The notes: generated from the sequence alone by a model not told the origin. Counted from the stretch's first letter, positions 1 to 13,461 are shown. The stretch is 64,000 nt of DNA from Atrichornis clamosus (GCA_013400975.1 WBMZ01012664.1:186001-250000); one strand, 5' to 3'. Program-made: numbers and translations.

Positions 1-1742
1 GAGACACAAAGGCCTGCAAAACAGACACTAGACATAACAAGAACAGATTTTTTTCTTCTTGCTTTGTGACTCAACTGGAATTTCAGAAATAAAAAAGTCT
101 CTGACCCTGAATGGAGCCAGAAAGTAAAGTACAGAAAAAGCTGCACTTGGGCTTGTAAGAAGATTCCACATTGTTAGTGGTTACTGGGCAATATCTCAGA
201 GATATGAGAGGTTCACTCACATTTCCACTCAGGTATGAAAAATACAGCACTCTGCAGATATTCTACCTTGCATTGCAAGGACCTGCACTAAAACTAATTG
301 GTCTGTTTTCCTTTCAGTATTGAGTTTGTATTTTTAGTACTAGACACTCAGATATCTATGTTAACTTTATAATAAATTGGTATTGTGGAAGTGATTACAT
401 GATTACATATTTCAGAAAGAAGAATAAAAATAATAGAAAAAAATCACAGTGCTGCAAAAAGCCATGCTATTATACAATAGTATAAAAATTCTTTCAAAAT
501 ACAATTATTCGTAATTATTGTTTTTGTCTAACAAAAGACCAATAACTCCTTAAAACAAGAGAATTATTTTTTGATTCTCACTTATTCTTATCTAAATTTC
601 TGTAGACTTCAGCAAGATCCAAAAAGAAAGTCATAAAAGTTTATTCTCTTTTAAAAATAGGTTACATGTATTTTTAGTCCTGCTACTCGGACTTCTTATA
701 ACCAATTTCTATAGATAAAATAACAGATCTTCAAATTTTTCTCCAGTGCTCTTCTCCCTCTTTCTGTTGAGTGAAATATCCATGTAAACAGGGTCAAAAT
801 CACTGTTTATGTGTTTCTGAAGGCAAAACTATGAGTGGCAATATGCAAAATGGTCTTGCATGTAGTAAACACAACTGAAATAATAAGAAGAAACATATTG
901 CACTTCCATTTCTTTCAGTTACCGTGATCTTAGTTGTCACTTGTAAATGTTGTAGATAAAATATTCAGACAGAAATAGAATTTTTAAGGTACTCATGTCC
1001 GTGAAGGTTTTAAACTTTAATAGTTATCCTGCCAGCTGCAGAAATGAAACCGGCTTTGATTTCTGACCTGAATAAATCAATTTGAGCTGTGTAAAGAATG
1101 GGTTGCTAGTGCCAAGAAGCTATTTCTGTCCTTTTTTGAGTTTGTTCATGACACAAAATTGAAGGTCTGAATGGCCTATAAGACCATGAGTACGAAGAGA
1201 ACCATGAAGAGTAGAGCTAAGCTGTGCCTTTTGCTACATCCGTGTTTCAGGTGGATCTGGGCTGGAGCAGTGGAATAGAGAGTTGTTCCTTATCACAACT
1301 GAGGAACACCAGGAGCCCAGAAGGTACTCTGATGCTGACAAGAAAACTGCACTGAAGGTCCAGCACCCAGCACCACCCAGCACAGCCTGCAAAGGGTGTT
1401 TCTCTCCCTAACTCAACATTTTTCCCCTTTTCAGATATACCACTTAATACACGATTACTGTAACAGTCAAAACATTCATCACAATGAAAATGTGAATTGC
1501 AGTCTAAATTGAGGGTGTGAATATACAGGGAATTTGAACAACATAATTGAACATATCTGGATAGATCACATTATTAATTTATTTTAATAGGTTTTAACAC
1601 AGTTGGGTTTGTTTTTGTTTAACTTAATTCCAAGTGTCCCATCCATTCTCTAAAATAATCTCTGCAGAAAAATCAGCTGGTGCTCCCAGAAGTACAGTAT
1701 AGATTATTCCCCAGCTGTATCCCAGCAGAGCTCATCCTGCTG

Positions 1743-1784
1743 CTTCCACAGCTCAGTTCTCAGCTGGGCTGAGCTCTGTGGAAG
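1743..1784. repeat. Imperfect inverted repeat (hairpin potential)
   Basis: The left arm CTTCCACAGCTCAG (1743-1756) and the right arm CTGAGCTCTGTGGAAG (1769-1784) are complementary over 14 bp with a 2-nt bulge, around a 12-nt loop. The hairpin could form in RNA from either strand. No mobile element is recognisable around it, and its function is unknown. Confidence 0.6.
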
Positions 1785-3613
1785 CCTCTGACTTTTGTGA
1801 GCTGCTGAATACTCAGCCATAATGGAGAATAAGCTGTGAAACACTTTCAAAGGGCTGTTCCAGTAGGTTGAAAGCATCACTGAAAGCTTATCTGTATTAT
1901 CTGCGTATTTTGATGGTTTTATTGTCTTCTTGGTTAATTAACTGTTCTTTTTTGAGCAATTATTGAAGAATGCTGAGGCATATGGCTAAATAAAGAATAG
2001 CGATAGCTTTAAAAAAATATTTTGCAAATTTTCAATTTTTCATGGTTTCATGGAGAAAATCATCTATTACGTACAATTACTCAACTCTCTGACAATAAAA
2101 TTCCACCCCCTGGCAGTTAATGTTAAGTGAATCTGTGAAGGCAGCCTGAGCCAGGAGACAAGAAATCATCCTCTGCCACTGACCTGCTGCATTACTGTGA
2201 GCACGTAATTCCTCCGCTCCATGCCTTGAATTCCCTGTTCTGAAACGTAGGACTCATGGATAACAGATGCCACTCAAATGCTACAGCACAGCTTGACACT
2301 GTTGTCCTAGTGTTATGCAAACCAAAACACCCATCCCTCTCCCTGGGCTTTACTTAGCTCTTCCCCCTCAACGATTTTCCCAAAATAGTAACAATGAAAG
2401 GTCCAGAAATACACGTGGCATTGGAAGAGCCGTGATGTGGGGATCCCATTTCAAAAAGAACCGAGAAGGCAGAGGGGTCAGCTTTAAATTACACTCAGAG
2501 AGGTTGCCTCAAGGAGAAAAAGAGCAGCGATTTTTCTGGGTGGGCTGACCTTGCACAAAAGCTCATCAGGTGGTACATTTAACATCCTTACTGCTCCCAT
2601 ATGCTCCGTATGTTTTGTTGCCAACACTGGGTCTAGACAGAGGACAGTAAATTCAGGTTTGTCTATTCTGGCAGTTCTTCCTAAGCAGTCATGCAATATA
2701 GAAATGGGAAATTTGTTCTTGATATTAGCTAACAGATCAAGTGGTAATTCGGGTAAAACCACAGAGTAATCCTTTAAAAGATTAAGTGTTGCTCAACATA
2801 TATTAATTGCATTTCTATCAAAGTGACTGAAAACATTTTATTTCCTGCTGCTACCAACGAAAGGCAACAAGATGCAAAAAGAGCATTTTTGCCCCTTGTT
2901 ATAAGAATTTCAGAAGCCTGCAGCTAGTGATTGAAAGCTACTAGAAACAAGTGTAGTGAAAAGTGAAACCACACAGTATAGCATGAAAAGCATATTAACC
3001 ACCTCAGAGGGAAAGTGATGGAAAATTAATAGATCCCCTTGGTACCATGGGAGACGGTATTAAAAACCACAAAGATGAAAAAGGCCACTTTAAAAAGCCA
3101 TGACAATTCTCAGAATCACTAAAGGAATGTCAAGGTTTCAGCTGCCTCTTTTTTATTCTTTTTTTTTTTTTTCCCCATGACATATTTATCAAGTTGTGAG
3201 AATTTAAAGAAACCCTCTACTAAAGGTGAAAAAAGGAGGTAGCAGTCAGGAGACATCCCCCCTCCTCCCATCCCCAGCATGGTGTGTGAAGGTGCACCAA
3301 ACATTTGTCTTTCTGGGGAGGCAGGGTACAGCTGAGAATGACAATTTCCTTCCTTTTGCCTGTGTGGAGATCTAACTGTTTGCTGCAGCCCTGTGGTGCA
3401 CAGTCTTTAAATATCTCTTGAAAAGAGCATAATCTCTTTGGGAAGGGGCACATAATACTTGGAAGTCCTAGGTTTCATGCATTAGGTGAAATTAATCTGA
3501 ATCTCCTGTGTACCTCAAAGATCCTGAATTAAAAACTGGCACATCTGTCTCCTCCTGGCTGAAGAATTATAGCAAGATTACCAATGCATTAGTCTCTAAA
3601 TCCAAGAGGCTAG

Positions 3614-3640
3614 AAAACCTAGCAAGAAAAACCTAGCAAG
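3614..3640. repeat. Two-copy 14-bp tandem duplication
   Basis: The unit AAAACCTAGCAAG appears at 3614-3626 and again at 3628-3640, a period of 14 bp. This is a typical replication-slippage duplication in intronic DNA. Confidence 0.8.
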
Positions 3641-4770
3641 AAATTAAGTGTATTGCTGCCAGAATATTTGGGAAAAGCAGTGGACTTGAAGGAGATTCAG
3701 GAAATCCTAGGAGCTTTGTTCAAACAGATATTTATGAATCCTTCTTACAGTATACAGTATTTTCCATCCAATCTGTTTCTCAAACAAAATAATGAAACTG
3801 CTACAGAGAGAAAGACTTGTTACAGGTGAGCACAATTACCAGCAATGAGCAGCAGGAGTTCAGAGAGGACACAGCTGTCCTGACAAAATCCAACCCTTTA
3901 TTTCACTTTTCAGAATCACAACTGAGCACAGGAAGGGAGTGGAGGAGATGTAATACATTTGAGTGGGGGAAGAAAAATTACTTCACTGAGATTGGTCAAG
4001 CTCTTTATAGCCACAAACCAGTCGAAACATTGTCTGCTCTACCCTGGACCTTGGGAAATAAGTTAAGCCTCTTTCTAGAGCAACACAACATTTGGAAAGA
4101 TAGATGGACCCTTTACTAAATAGAGCAACCTCTGAGTCAAAAGGTGATGGTTTTTTTTGGAAAAGTCATCAAGAATAAGGAACCTTATGCAACTATTCTC
4201 AAGTCTCCACAAAAGCATTCTTCTCCGTAGAAGAAAGAAATGTGTGAAAAGCCTGAAAGCATCACCAGGTCTATTCAAAAGAGACAAGAGAAAAATACAG
4301 GAGAATCTTCTAGGAAAAGACAGAAAGGTGACATAAATGGGAAAACTGTCTTGCTTGTAGGAGGAGCACGTGGAGTGGGAAAAAAACAGCTTCCAGGATT
4401 ACATAAACTGAAATGCCAGACTGGAGGAGGAGTAGACTCCAGAAAATAACTGCCTTAATTTATTTAAGTTTATTTATTAGTTCCTGGAAATGAAGGGAAC
4501 TAAGATTTCTCCCCAGGCCCAGCTGCAGATGGGAATGGCAGAAGGATCACATCCAGGCTGCTGCCTGGTCCCCTTCCCACCCCACAGATATGCCCGAGGT
4601 AGATCTCTGATCTCTGAGGGGAGTCACTCAGCCATTCCTATGAAATACCTTTTCTAGGTTCCTTTTCTGCTGCCTCACCACACCCCCACCCTTTTTTCCC
4701 CCTCCGATCGTGCAAGTTTTGTAAATATTTCATGAGCTGCCTGCATGAGTCCCTGCACTAAAATCTTCCT

Positions 4771-4796
4771 AACAATAGAAACCAACAATAGAAACC
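4771..4796. repeat. Two-copy perfect 13-bp tandem duplication
   Basis: AACAATAGAAACC is repeated exactly and without a gap (4771-4783 and 4784-4796). The flanks also share CCCTGCACT (from about 4751 and from about 4795), so the original duplication may have been longer. Confidence 0.85.
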
Positions 4797-7483
4797 CTGC
4801 ACTGTTATGCTATATCCTGCACAAGGTCATTCTGTTTTTCTTCCTTACTATCTTTGCTCCCAAAGGGAGAATACGTTAATGGCAAGGAGAAAACAGCTGC
4901 CTGCAAACAGCCACAAGAACAAGAACATGGTGTGTTAGTTACCAGCACAGATAATGTCAGTCTGGACAGCATTAAAAACTGAAAAGCAAATCTGGATTAG
5001 AATGGTAAATATAATGATGGTTTTCAATCTCTAATGTCCAGAATCTACAAACTGCTACTTTAGCCATTATGACTATTGTTATGGCCAAATAAAATGACAC
5101 AATATTGCACTGAATTACAGTGAAAGACAAAGAACATACTGTTAACCAAGGCTTACTTTATATTACAGAACAAAAGGATCATGAAACTTTACCTTTTGTT
5201 GCCATCATTACAAACCAACAACACTCCCAACAGCTTTTTTTTTTAGGGGCTAGAAATAATATAAGACTGAATGAACTGCAAGTGAAGCAAAAAATTGCAC
5301 GAGGTTCCCCAAACTGTGATTTTGTCGGTTTAGTGGAGCTATCTTCCTTCTTGAAAAAGTAGATTTTTCCTCAATCACAAAGTGTATCATGAGTGTATAG
5401 AGGAGCACCACAATGGTGTTTCTACAGAACTTTTAGTGAACCACAAGCAATGCTCTGACAACTTCTCTGTTATAGCAGGGAGGTTCTGCTTTCTCTAAAT
5501 TGGTTAAAAGGGCTTATATTTATCTCTAAATTAATTTGATGTACACCAGGAGTTGATAAATCTTTGATTAAGTGGGCATGAGTGCTCACTTTTGCTAAAC
5601 TCACACTATTTTGATAGAATCTGGCAAATAAGGTAGTCGTTCCTTTATGCAATGCTAAGATACTTTTTTTTTTAAAGGAGTTAATAATTTAAAAAGGTTT
5701 TAATACATCTTTTATATTTTCCTATTTTATTTCTACCAGGATCCTTCTCAGTTCTTCCAAAGACTTTGTTCAAAGTAAGACAGCACTGATTGTGTGTGAC
5801 CAGGGGAAAGAGAATGACATGTATTGGAAAATATCTTCCATTGGTTGTCTTCAAGTTCCTTATTGCAAATACGATTTACGTATTTCATGATTGTGAGGCT
5901 GTATGAACTTACATATCCTTATATACAGAAAATGACTAAATAAATTCCAAATGTAGTTTGAACATACTAGTTTCTTTCTGTAAACTAAAGTCCCTTTAAC
6001 TAAAGACCCAGAGAAATGAGACCATCTGCATGGTCTTCCCTTGGGCATTAATTTACGTGTGTAAGTTTAGTTCTAGATTTTGAATTTACTCTGAATTAAC
6101 TGTGACAAATCTCTATGTTTTTTCATGCAGGGTCATAAATTATTGGAAGACCTGACATCACTTAGCTTCAAGGACCCCCACGACACTTATAGACACATAT
6201 GAGCTAAGGTATTGCTGGAAACTATAACAGCAAATTCCACTGCTGAATGTAGAGCAGGGGGCTCAGCAAAGTCTGTTACATGAACAAAATGTACCAGTAT
6301 CCATTGAAATAACTTTGGAAAAAAATCCCTGCTTTCCATTAACAGGACCAGTAGAACACATTTTATGGAAGAGGTGAGAATTGTGGTTCCCATTGCTCAG
6401 ATGCTAATAGCAGCATGACGATGTGCTGCCATCAGCAGCAGGAACTCAGCCAGGCTATTAAGTGCTGTAGCTGGCAGGATTACTTACATTTTGCAGCTGG
6501 ACTTGGCTTTGTGCCATACACTCCGACTTTGCCATCATGCTGGAAGCATTTAGGCTGTAGGTTTTCCTATTCTGCGTTTCTTTCAGCTGTTCATGAATTT
6601 GCTTTGTTTGCTTCCTGCAGAGAGAAATAAAATTCATGTAAGAAAGAGCTAGCCTGATCTTCTGTTATAGCCACGATACTTTTATAGCCATAGTTCCCTT
6701 TGTTCCAAACTTCCCCACATCAGATGAGCCAGCTGAGCTAATTCACTAATGTCTCATATTTCAATGCAGAGGTCGCTTCCTGGCAAGGCTTAAGAAAGGG
6801 GGAAAAAAAATAAATCTCTTCTGTTTTAAAATATCTTCTATTCAGAGATTACTACAATAATATGTTCATTGTTTTAGTGCAGAATTTTGTAAGGTCATCT
6901 GTTGCGCATTTAACAATAGCTTGCAAGTAAGTCTGAATAATAAAAAAGCATTTTGCTCTGATTTGCAAACAAGATTTTGGCAAATCAAACAGGTATTAGC
7001 CCCTGCTGGCTATAAAAACTGATGAAGAACCAAAGATTTCTGCTAGCTGATTAGACTTGACCCATAACCCATCTTGTATAGAGCAGCTTTTGCTTACATG
7101 TTTAAACCTGGAATAAACATCATTCTGGCATCTGAGGCTGTGTTTTTGATGTATTATACTATAATCCACAATGTCAGAGCTAGGAATATCACTGGATGAA
7201 TCCCTTGCATTATTCAGGAGATAACTATCCTTTAATAAAGACTTTGTTTCTGCCACACTATATTGACAAACTGAGTTTTTAAGTTCTGTACATGATAGAG
7301 GATATGAGACAGCAAACTTTAAATATTACTTTTATCTGCTGCAAAAAGATGTCTCAGCTGTTCAAAAACTGTTAACAAAATACATTTAAGGTCTTTTATC
7401 AGTCTCTTTTTTTGTGTATGATAAGCTACATTGTCTGGGACTATCAGTTTTAAACAATCATAAGAAATAACTTCACAATACTA

Positions 7484-7700
7484 TTTTAATTCTTTCTTTC
7501 CTTCCATCCCCTCTTCCTTTTTCTCCCCAGAAGATGCATCTCCAGCAGTGAAACTACAACGGCTTTGGAAATCACCCAGGAAGGTCAAGGACTCACCAGT
7601 AGCAGTATTTCATTATGCTACCAGCAGGTTTTGGACAGCAATTGGTGCTGAGCCAGATTTCAGAAGGAAGCGATTTCAGAGAAGTGTTGATAAGAGATAA
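7484..7700 (+). other. Plus-strand splice-acceptor and exon-like open segment
   Basis: A pyrimidine tract of about 45 nt (from about 7484) ends in CTCCCCAG at 7530, a near-ideal 3' splice site on the plus strand, antisense to NRG3. After it, the frame from 7533 stays open for 55 codons to TAA at 7698-7700. The peptide starts DASPAVKLQRLWKSP and is rich in Lys/Arg near its end. I recognise no family and no clear polyadenylation signal. It could be the last exon of an antisense transcript, a decoy acceptor, or chance. Confidence 0.25.
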
Positions 7701-9706
7701 AGAAAATACAGCCTTTCTATACTGAAATTTAAATTTTAGCAAAGAAGCTTCAGCAACGTTTTGAAAAATTTCTGATGATTTGCTGCGAAAGCCTTATGAT
7801 ATCATCAAGTTTAATAGCATCTTAATTGAGTCAGGTCAGTGAATCTGACACTGAATGAAGTATAAAAGTAATTTTAATTTCTAGTTCACAGTGGAGTCTG
7901 TGTCTGTGGCAGGAAAGTATAAGAAACCAGGGGAAACTGACTTACTTATGTGGTCAATGGGGAGCCTGCGAGAAAAGAGAAGTTCCCTCAGTATGACAGG
8001 AAGTGGTGAGAATTATCACAGTTCAGACAATCGATTTGAATAACACCATTTTTAACAGTTTTTGAATTCCTTAGTTTTGATTCAGCATGGCACCATGTAA
8101 GCATTTGCTTAAATTCAACAGATTGTAAGCACCTGCTTAGAAGTATTTGTTGTAGCACATTTTCTGAATACAGGTCATAAGCTACAACAAATACAGGACT
8201 CTGTCAGTACCTCTTAAGCTTTCTACTTACATCCTATTTAGAAACAGCAGGGCAAATGAAAAAGAACAAATTTACATTGAAAGAATGTTACAAATATGAG
8301 TGGCATGTTCTGAGTATTGCTAGGAGCTCATAGTTATAAATAGGGGTAGGTGAGGAAATAATTTCTCAAGCACAAAAACTTTCAAAATTCTTCCTTAGCC
8401 AAAACTTGTAAAGATAATATTGGAATAATCTGAATAGATATATAATCTGAAGCACTATAGTGTCAAATTAAATTCATCAGTTGAATCTGAAACATCTCTT
8501 TTAAAAATGTTTTTAATATATACTAATTTTTTAATGCAATGAAATGGAACAATTTAATTTGTAAAATGTCTAAAAGAGCTTTCTAGCTTCTCATAAAATT
8601 CCAGGGGAGATTCATAAGAGCAACTTTAGCATCTTTATGAACAACTATTTTCTGACCACCTAAATTACATACACTGAGGAAATAAGCATATCTATTCCTA
8701 TGTCCTACTGGAAAACCAGCTTCTTGCATGTTGGTCTCCAGAATGGTTATGGAACATTCAGGAGTGGAGACTTCATATAAGGTATAAACAATGATAGCAA
8801 AATATGATCACAAGATCAGACTCTGGGAATCTCTCCTATACATACAAAATGAGAATTCAATCAGGAAAATAACAAAACAATTTTTGGATTTATTTAGAAA
8901 AATAAAGAGTTGTTTCTATGTATGCAAACACGTGTAAGTAAACTGAAATATTCAGCTTCACTACTGCAATCTTTAACGTTACAACTGAGATTCCTGAAGG
9001 TAATTTGCTGAGAAAAACAATCTAATCGTGAATTTCCTTTTATGTTCATGCACCTAACATTAATATTAGGTTTATGCATATTCATTTTGCCAAACTATAC
9101 GATGCATAGCTATAAAACTAGAAACTATTAATAATTTAAAGTTACTTGCTGATTAATAAATTTACTTTATAATTTTTGTTTTCAGAACAAATGGGCCTTA
9201 TGTGTTCTACTTTAGAGTTATTTGGCAGTGAAGTGTTCTTACTTCAGCAAGAAATGAAGTCACCAGTCATTTGTAAAAGTCTAGGCTGTAAAGAGCAGCC
9301 CATTACTGTACTCTTCGTCTGTTGCTAACACTTCCAGCACTTTCTTGATTAACCTAAAAGGAATAATTGGAAGGGCGTAGAGTTTAATTATAGTCCTAAA
9401 CTTCCTCAGATTGAATCTATTTTAAAGAAGGACTTTTAATTCAATGGTTTGTAGGGAAGTGCCCATTTCTAGCAGCTGGTATTATAGAATTGTCAGACTA
9501 AGAAAGTGAGGGTCAGGATCTTCATGGAAACTTTTTTCTTAAAGGGTGCCCTATTCAGAGTTTCTGCATCTGTTAGCAATATTTTAAATTTTTCCTACAT
9601 CAAATGAAACACCCAGACTATCCCCCATGCAGGAGGAATGCTTTGTAACTCTTAAGCATTGTCAAGATCCATATGCCTGATAAAGAAGCTCCTGAAAATC
9701 TGCTGA

Positions 9707-9952
9707 CTAAAAGCTAACATATGATAAATGCTGAGGTACTTTAAATCTGTTGGTTTTTACACCCTTAAAACACTGGCCAATGCCACATTTCAATACTATT
9801 TCACGTGGCCTCTGTGAGACCCAGTCTAGAAAGTCTTTTACTTTTTGCACAGTGCCAGATGGAGTCACAGCCGGGGCGTTAGGGATCGATGGGTCTCTTA
9901 CCATTACTCTATTCACATATTGTGTAAGACCTCCTGGCTGAACTGGAGGTGC
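9707..9952 (-). other. Unassigned 81-codon open frame without ATG at its start
   Basis: The frame opens after a TGA at 9955-9953 and ends at TAG (9709-9707). The predicted peptide has a protein-like composition, with segments such as PPVQPGGLTQYVNRVMVRD and VQKVKDFLDWVSQRPREI, and the underlying DNA has several CpGs in an otherwise CpG-poor intron. There is no start codon near the beginning and no obvious upstream acceptor. A donor-like ATG|GTAAGAG lies inside it at about 9903. It may be a fossil of a coding exon or of a mobile element, or a chance frame. I cannot name a family. Confidence 0.2.
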
Positions 9953-11619
9953 TCATTTTCTCATAACTCTCCAAAATTCAGTTCCCAGAATCTGGCACAA
10001 GCACACTTCAACCCTCCTCAGTAACTCTCAACTCTCACATTTACAATGCAGACAAAGCCCCAACCCCAACACCCGCACCTCCTCCTGAGTTGTGACGCAC
10101 TATTGTCCTGTAAGTTCATCTTTGAACTGTTATTGCCACTCATTTTCAGACTTAGCTTTCCTCACCACCTCATGGTGTCTTGCAGGCTGTTCCAACCCAG
10201 CTCTCACCACTCACAAAACCAAGAGGGGCACTGTGAATAACAGAGGGGCATTTTATTCACAGCATCCTGTGAATTGACTGCATGTTCTTCCTACTGACAA
10301 TCCCATTCTGCTTCTTCTGAAACTCTCTTCATCAGCAAAACCCCCAAGCCTTTCCAGGAAGATTCTCTCTCACTCTTTCTTCTGCAGATCTAAGATGCAC
10401 AATGACATTTCTGTTGCAGTGCCAAAGTGGCTGTCTCCGCTCACAATTTACACTACAAGGAAGGAGCTTGCAGAGAGGAACTGTCCTGCCAGTCTGTCCT
10501 TCGCAGCCAGCATTCCTGTCATACTGGATGTCCAAAAAACAATTAAACAAAATCCCTCAAGACATTACAACAATTAGGAGTATTTAGAAAAAATGTGAAC
10601 CAACTCAAATCTTCACTCAAATAATACATGACCTACACCCCTGAAGTCTGAGGGGAAGAAGAAAAGGGAAAAAAAGACGGTGAATTTTCCAATTTTTTTT
10701 TTAAATAGACATGCCAATTTTAATTTTTTTCTAAATGAAAAAGAGTTCTCATTAGATTTCCTAGCCATTAAAATAAATTTGAGAAAGGGGGATTCAGATA
10801 AGCATCCAAACTTTCAATAGTTCAAACTTCCACATTTCTGATGCTTAGCCACCCTGACTAGCCTCATGCAGGTACTTTTTCTGTTGATATGTGTTCTCCC
10901 AATTGCTCCAGATGGAACAGGAATGAAGGATGACAACCATACAGAACGTATTTGTAGATACAGCAGCACTGATAAGCATGTCATGTAATTGCTATGAGGT
11001 TTTTGCAACTCAAATTACATACAAAACAATAAATATTATAAAATAATGTTCAGTTGGGAAGATAGAAGAATAGAGTAGACAGAATTTCACTTGAAAATAG
11101 TTCAGTACAGATGATTCCACTGCACTTGGATAGGTCAAAATGCTTCTGTGTTACAGATACTCATATGCAACTTCATCAATAGGTTGCTGTATTAGCCACA
11201 GGTTACAGATATCTTCAGAGAACTTGTTTCTGCATTTTTAACTTTTCTTTTGCTCTTGGCATACAGAAATAAAAGGGACATTCAGGGATATGAAATGCAA
11301 AAAGGAGATGGTATGTTTAAACTGTCATTTTCAAAAGCGGAAAGTGATTAGCACACTGATAGTAAAAGACACAAAATTATTAGTGTCAAAAGAAGAACTG
11401 TAAATGACACAATCTATTCTTTCCTGATGTCAGAAAATAGAAATGAGAACCCATATTACTGCTGTTTACTTGTTTGGGGGACTTAGTGTAGCCATGGGCA
11501 ACTGTCCTAGCCTGACCAGAGGTAACAATAACTTCAAGAGGAGGGGAGGAACTGAAGAGCTCTGAAGCCGCAGGAAGGACAGAAGGCAAACAGCAAGCAC
11601 AGCAGAGGAAGGCTCTTAC

Positions 11620-11722
11620 TTTGCTTTGAAGTAGAACGCTGCACAGAGCATGCCCACGACGACGATGCCGAAGACGATGCAGGCGATGGACAGCACCTGG
11701 CGCTGGTACACCTCCTCGCTCT
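11620..11722 (-). CDS. NRG3: Neuregulin-3 transmembrane exon (internal coding exon)
   Basis: Neuregulin-3 is a membrane-anchored EGF-family ligand of the receptor ErbB4, mainly neural. This 103-nt exon starts with AG, completing a glutamate codon begun by the previous exon, and reads ESEEVYQRQ and then VLSIACIVFGIVVVGMLCAA and FYFKA, ending with AA of a split lysine codon. The acidic/polar start is the extracellular juxtamembrane stem, where neuregulins are shed. The hydrophobic run of about 22 residues is the single transmembrane helix, and the basic residues after it begin the cytoplasmic side. The motif ESEEVYQRQVLSI and the AAFYFK end match NRG3 rather than NRG1 (which has ELYQKRVLTI), from memory. 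The acceptor is TTGGCAG and the donor is AAA|GTAAGAG. The exon is CpG- and GC-rich compared with its flanking introns, and shows no frame damage. Confidence 0.94.
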
Positions 11723-11750
11723 CTGCCAACAGCAAAAGGCAGCGTTAGGA
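11723..11750 (-). other. NRG3: 3' splice site and branch point of the NRG3 transmembrane exon
   Basis: On the minus strand, TCCTAAC (11750-11744) is a near-consensus branch site, with its adenosine at 11745, 23 nt upstream of the exon. It is followed by a pyrimidine-rich CCTTTTGCTGTTGGCAG. An AG two bases further on (GCAGAG) would break the frame, so the first AG is chosen; it restores the glutamate codon with the upstream microexon. Confidence 0.8.
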
Positions 11751-13428
11751 AAGCCTCAGCAAACAGCACTGGCAGCAAGGGGATCAGCACTTCGGGGCTT
11801 CTCTAGTGATGGACAGATACTGGAGGTGTGGGTGGGCCAGTTCCTCCAACAATCCATTCCAACAGAATGGATGCTTCTCCGAACCTCTCAGCTAGGTAAG
11901 GTTCACAGAGTTGTGGCCTCCTAGGAGAGTTTTAGCAAATGGCCCCAGTACACTCTGAGAGATACATAGTAATGAAAATCAGGACAGTTTAATCTTTTCT
12001 CTGCCCTACATGCTATTTTTCAGCTTTTTTAAACAAAGGTTATACCATCAGTAGGATAGAGCCCTAAAACCATGGAGGTTTTCTGGCTTAAGGAAAGAAC
12101 CTTCAGAGCTCTTGCAATGTTCTGTGGGAGTCAGAGGTTTTTTTTAGCTACTCCAAAAACGTAAGGGTTTTTTTATTTGAGTGGTGATTACAGTCAAGCC
12201 TTACTCCCATGTACTGAAGCTTAAGCAAAACGTACCACAGCAAAAAATTAACTCAAGAAACTTGGATGAAACCCAATGACTACTTTGCTACAATGCACCA
12301 GATATTGCTTTGATAGGCATCTATTTTTTTAAAACAAATTGCCTTTATAAATATCATAATATTCTAATTAACTTTAAAACAGGAACAGAATGAAAGTAAA
12401 AAAAAAGAAAAAATCTAAAAAAGTAAGAGAAAACATTCATGACAGCAGACAGAAGGTGATAAGCAACTGGAGATTCACACATTCAATTCATCATGAGTTC
12501 CTTAAGTGTTCTATTTTATTTTTATTATTTCAATTGCTTTTCTAGTTCAAAGTGCTAACATGCTAAACAGATTTTTATTTTTTAAGATCAGTTTCCCCAA
12601 ACATACAGACCAGTATTTTTATTCCCATATTTCAGGGAGAAAGCCAACATGTAGGATTACCAAAACACAGTACAAGCACTGTACACTGACAAAACTAAAT
12701 TTCCTGTGTTGGAGATCTTCAGTGCAGACACCGCCATCAATATGAACACCAGACACACACGTCAAGTAGGTGGCAGTAGCTGCAAGTTTGTAAGTCTCAG
12801 GTTCATAACAAATATTGTATGACAATACCAAGGTGAATTTAGGCAAATACTGAAAAAAAAAAAATCTACACTTCAGTCAAATACTATCTGGTGTTAAAAT
12901 GACTAAAAACTATACATAGTATCCTAATCAGCACTAATTATTCATTTCTCTAGAAAGAATATCACAGTGCTGTTACTAAACATTTTGAATGTTATATACA
13001 AGCATCTGTCTCTTGTAAGTCCCAGTCCTTTTTCGTAAGTTATTAAAAATAAAATTGCAAGTACCAAATCTTAATTTTTTAATTATTTGTCTACTTGCTC
13101 ACTCAAACAACACCGCAGTCATACAGAAGCCATTTCTAAGACACAAAATGTCCTCAGCTTCTGTAGACATGTTCCTCTCATTTACATTTGAAATTCTAAA
13201 AGTTGTATTTTTAAAATACTGTCTTAAAAATAAAAAGAAGCAAATAGACTTTTTACCTTTCTAAAATATAGCTGGAAATGTTGTAATTCAAGAGGAAATC
13301 CTGTTCACATTGCACTAAAACTGATTCCAGGAGGGCTTTAGGCCTATTCCTCATTGAGATGTATAAAATTTGGATCTAGACAGTAAATCCTTACTAGCAG
13401 TGAACTAAATGTTTGATCGTTTAATGTC

Positions 13429-13461
13429 TTTTTTGTTTGTTTGTTTGATTTGTTTGTTTGC
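13429..13461. repeat. (TTTG)n simple repeat
   Basis: An interrupted run of TTTG units (two blocks separated by ATT) of about 33 bp. Confidence 0.85.

Larger units (their letters stand above)
1..11619 (-). other. NRG3: NRG3 intron downstream of the transmembrane exon (partial)
   Basis: This is the intron that follows the transmembrane exon, running off the left edge. It begins at its 5' end (right side) with the donor GTAAGAG at 11619-11613. The next coding exon should start the cytoplasmic tail (KKQAKQ... in neuregulin-3, from memory); I looked for its reverse complement and did not find it. The sequence is AT-rich and mostly featureless. Notable contents are two short tandem duplications (3.6 and 4.8 kb), an imperfect hairpin at 1743-1784, a plus-strand acceptor with an open frame at 7.5-7.7 kb, and an 81-codon minus-strand open frame at 9.7-9.95 kb. 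I see no other gene. Confidence 0.85.

Noticed and set aside
11386..11790. 134-codon minus-strand frame across the transmembrane exon
   Set aside because: It is in a different frame from the NRG3 exon and is an off-frame shadow caused by the GC-rich exon.
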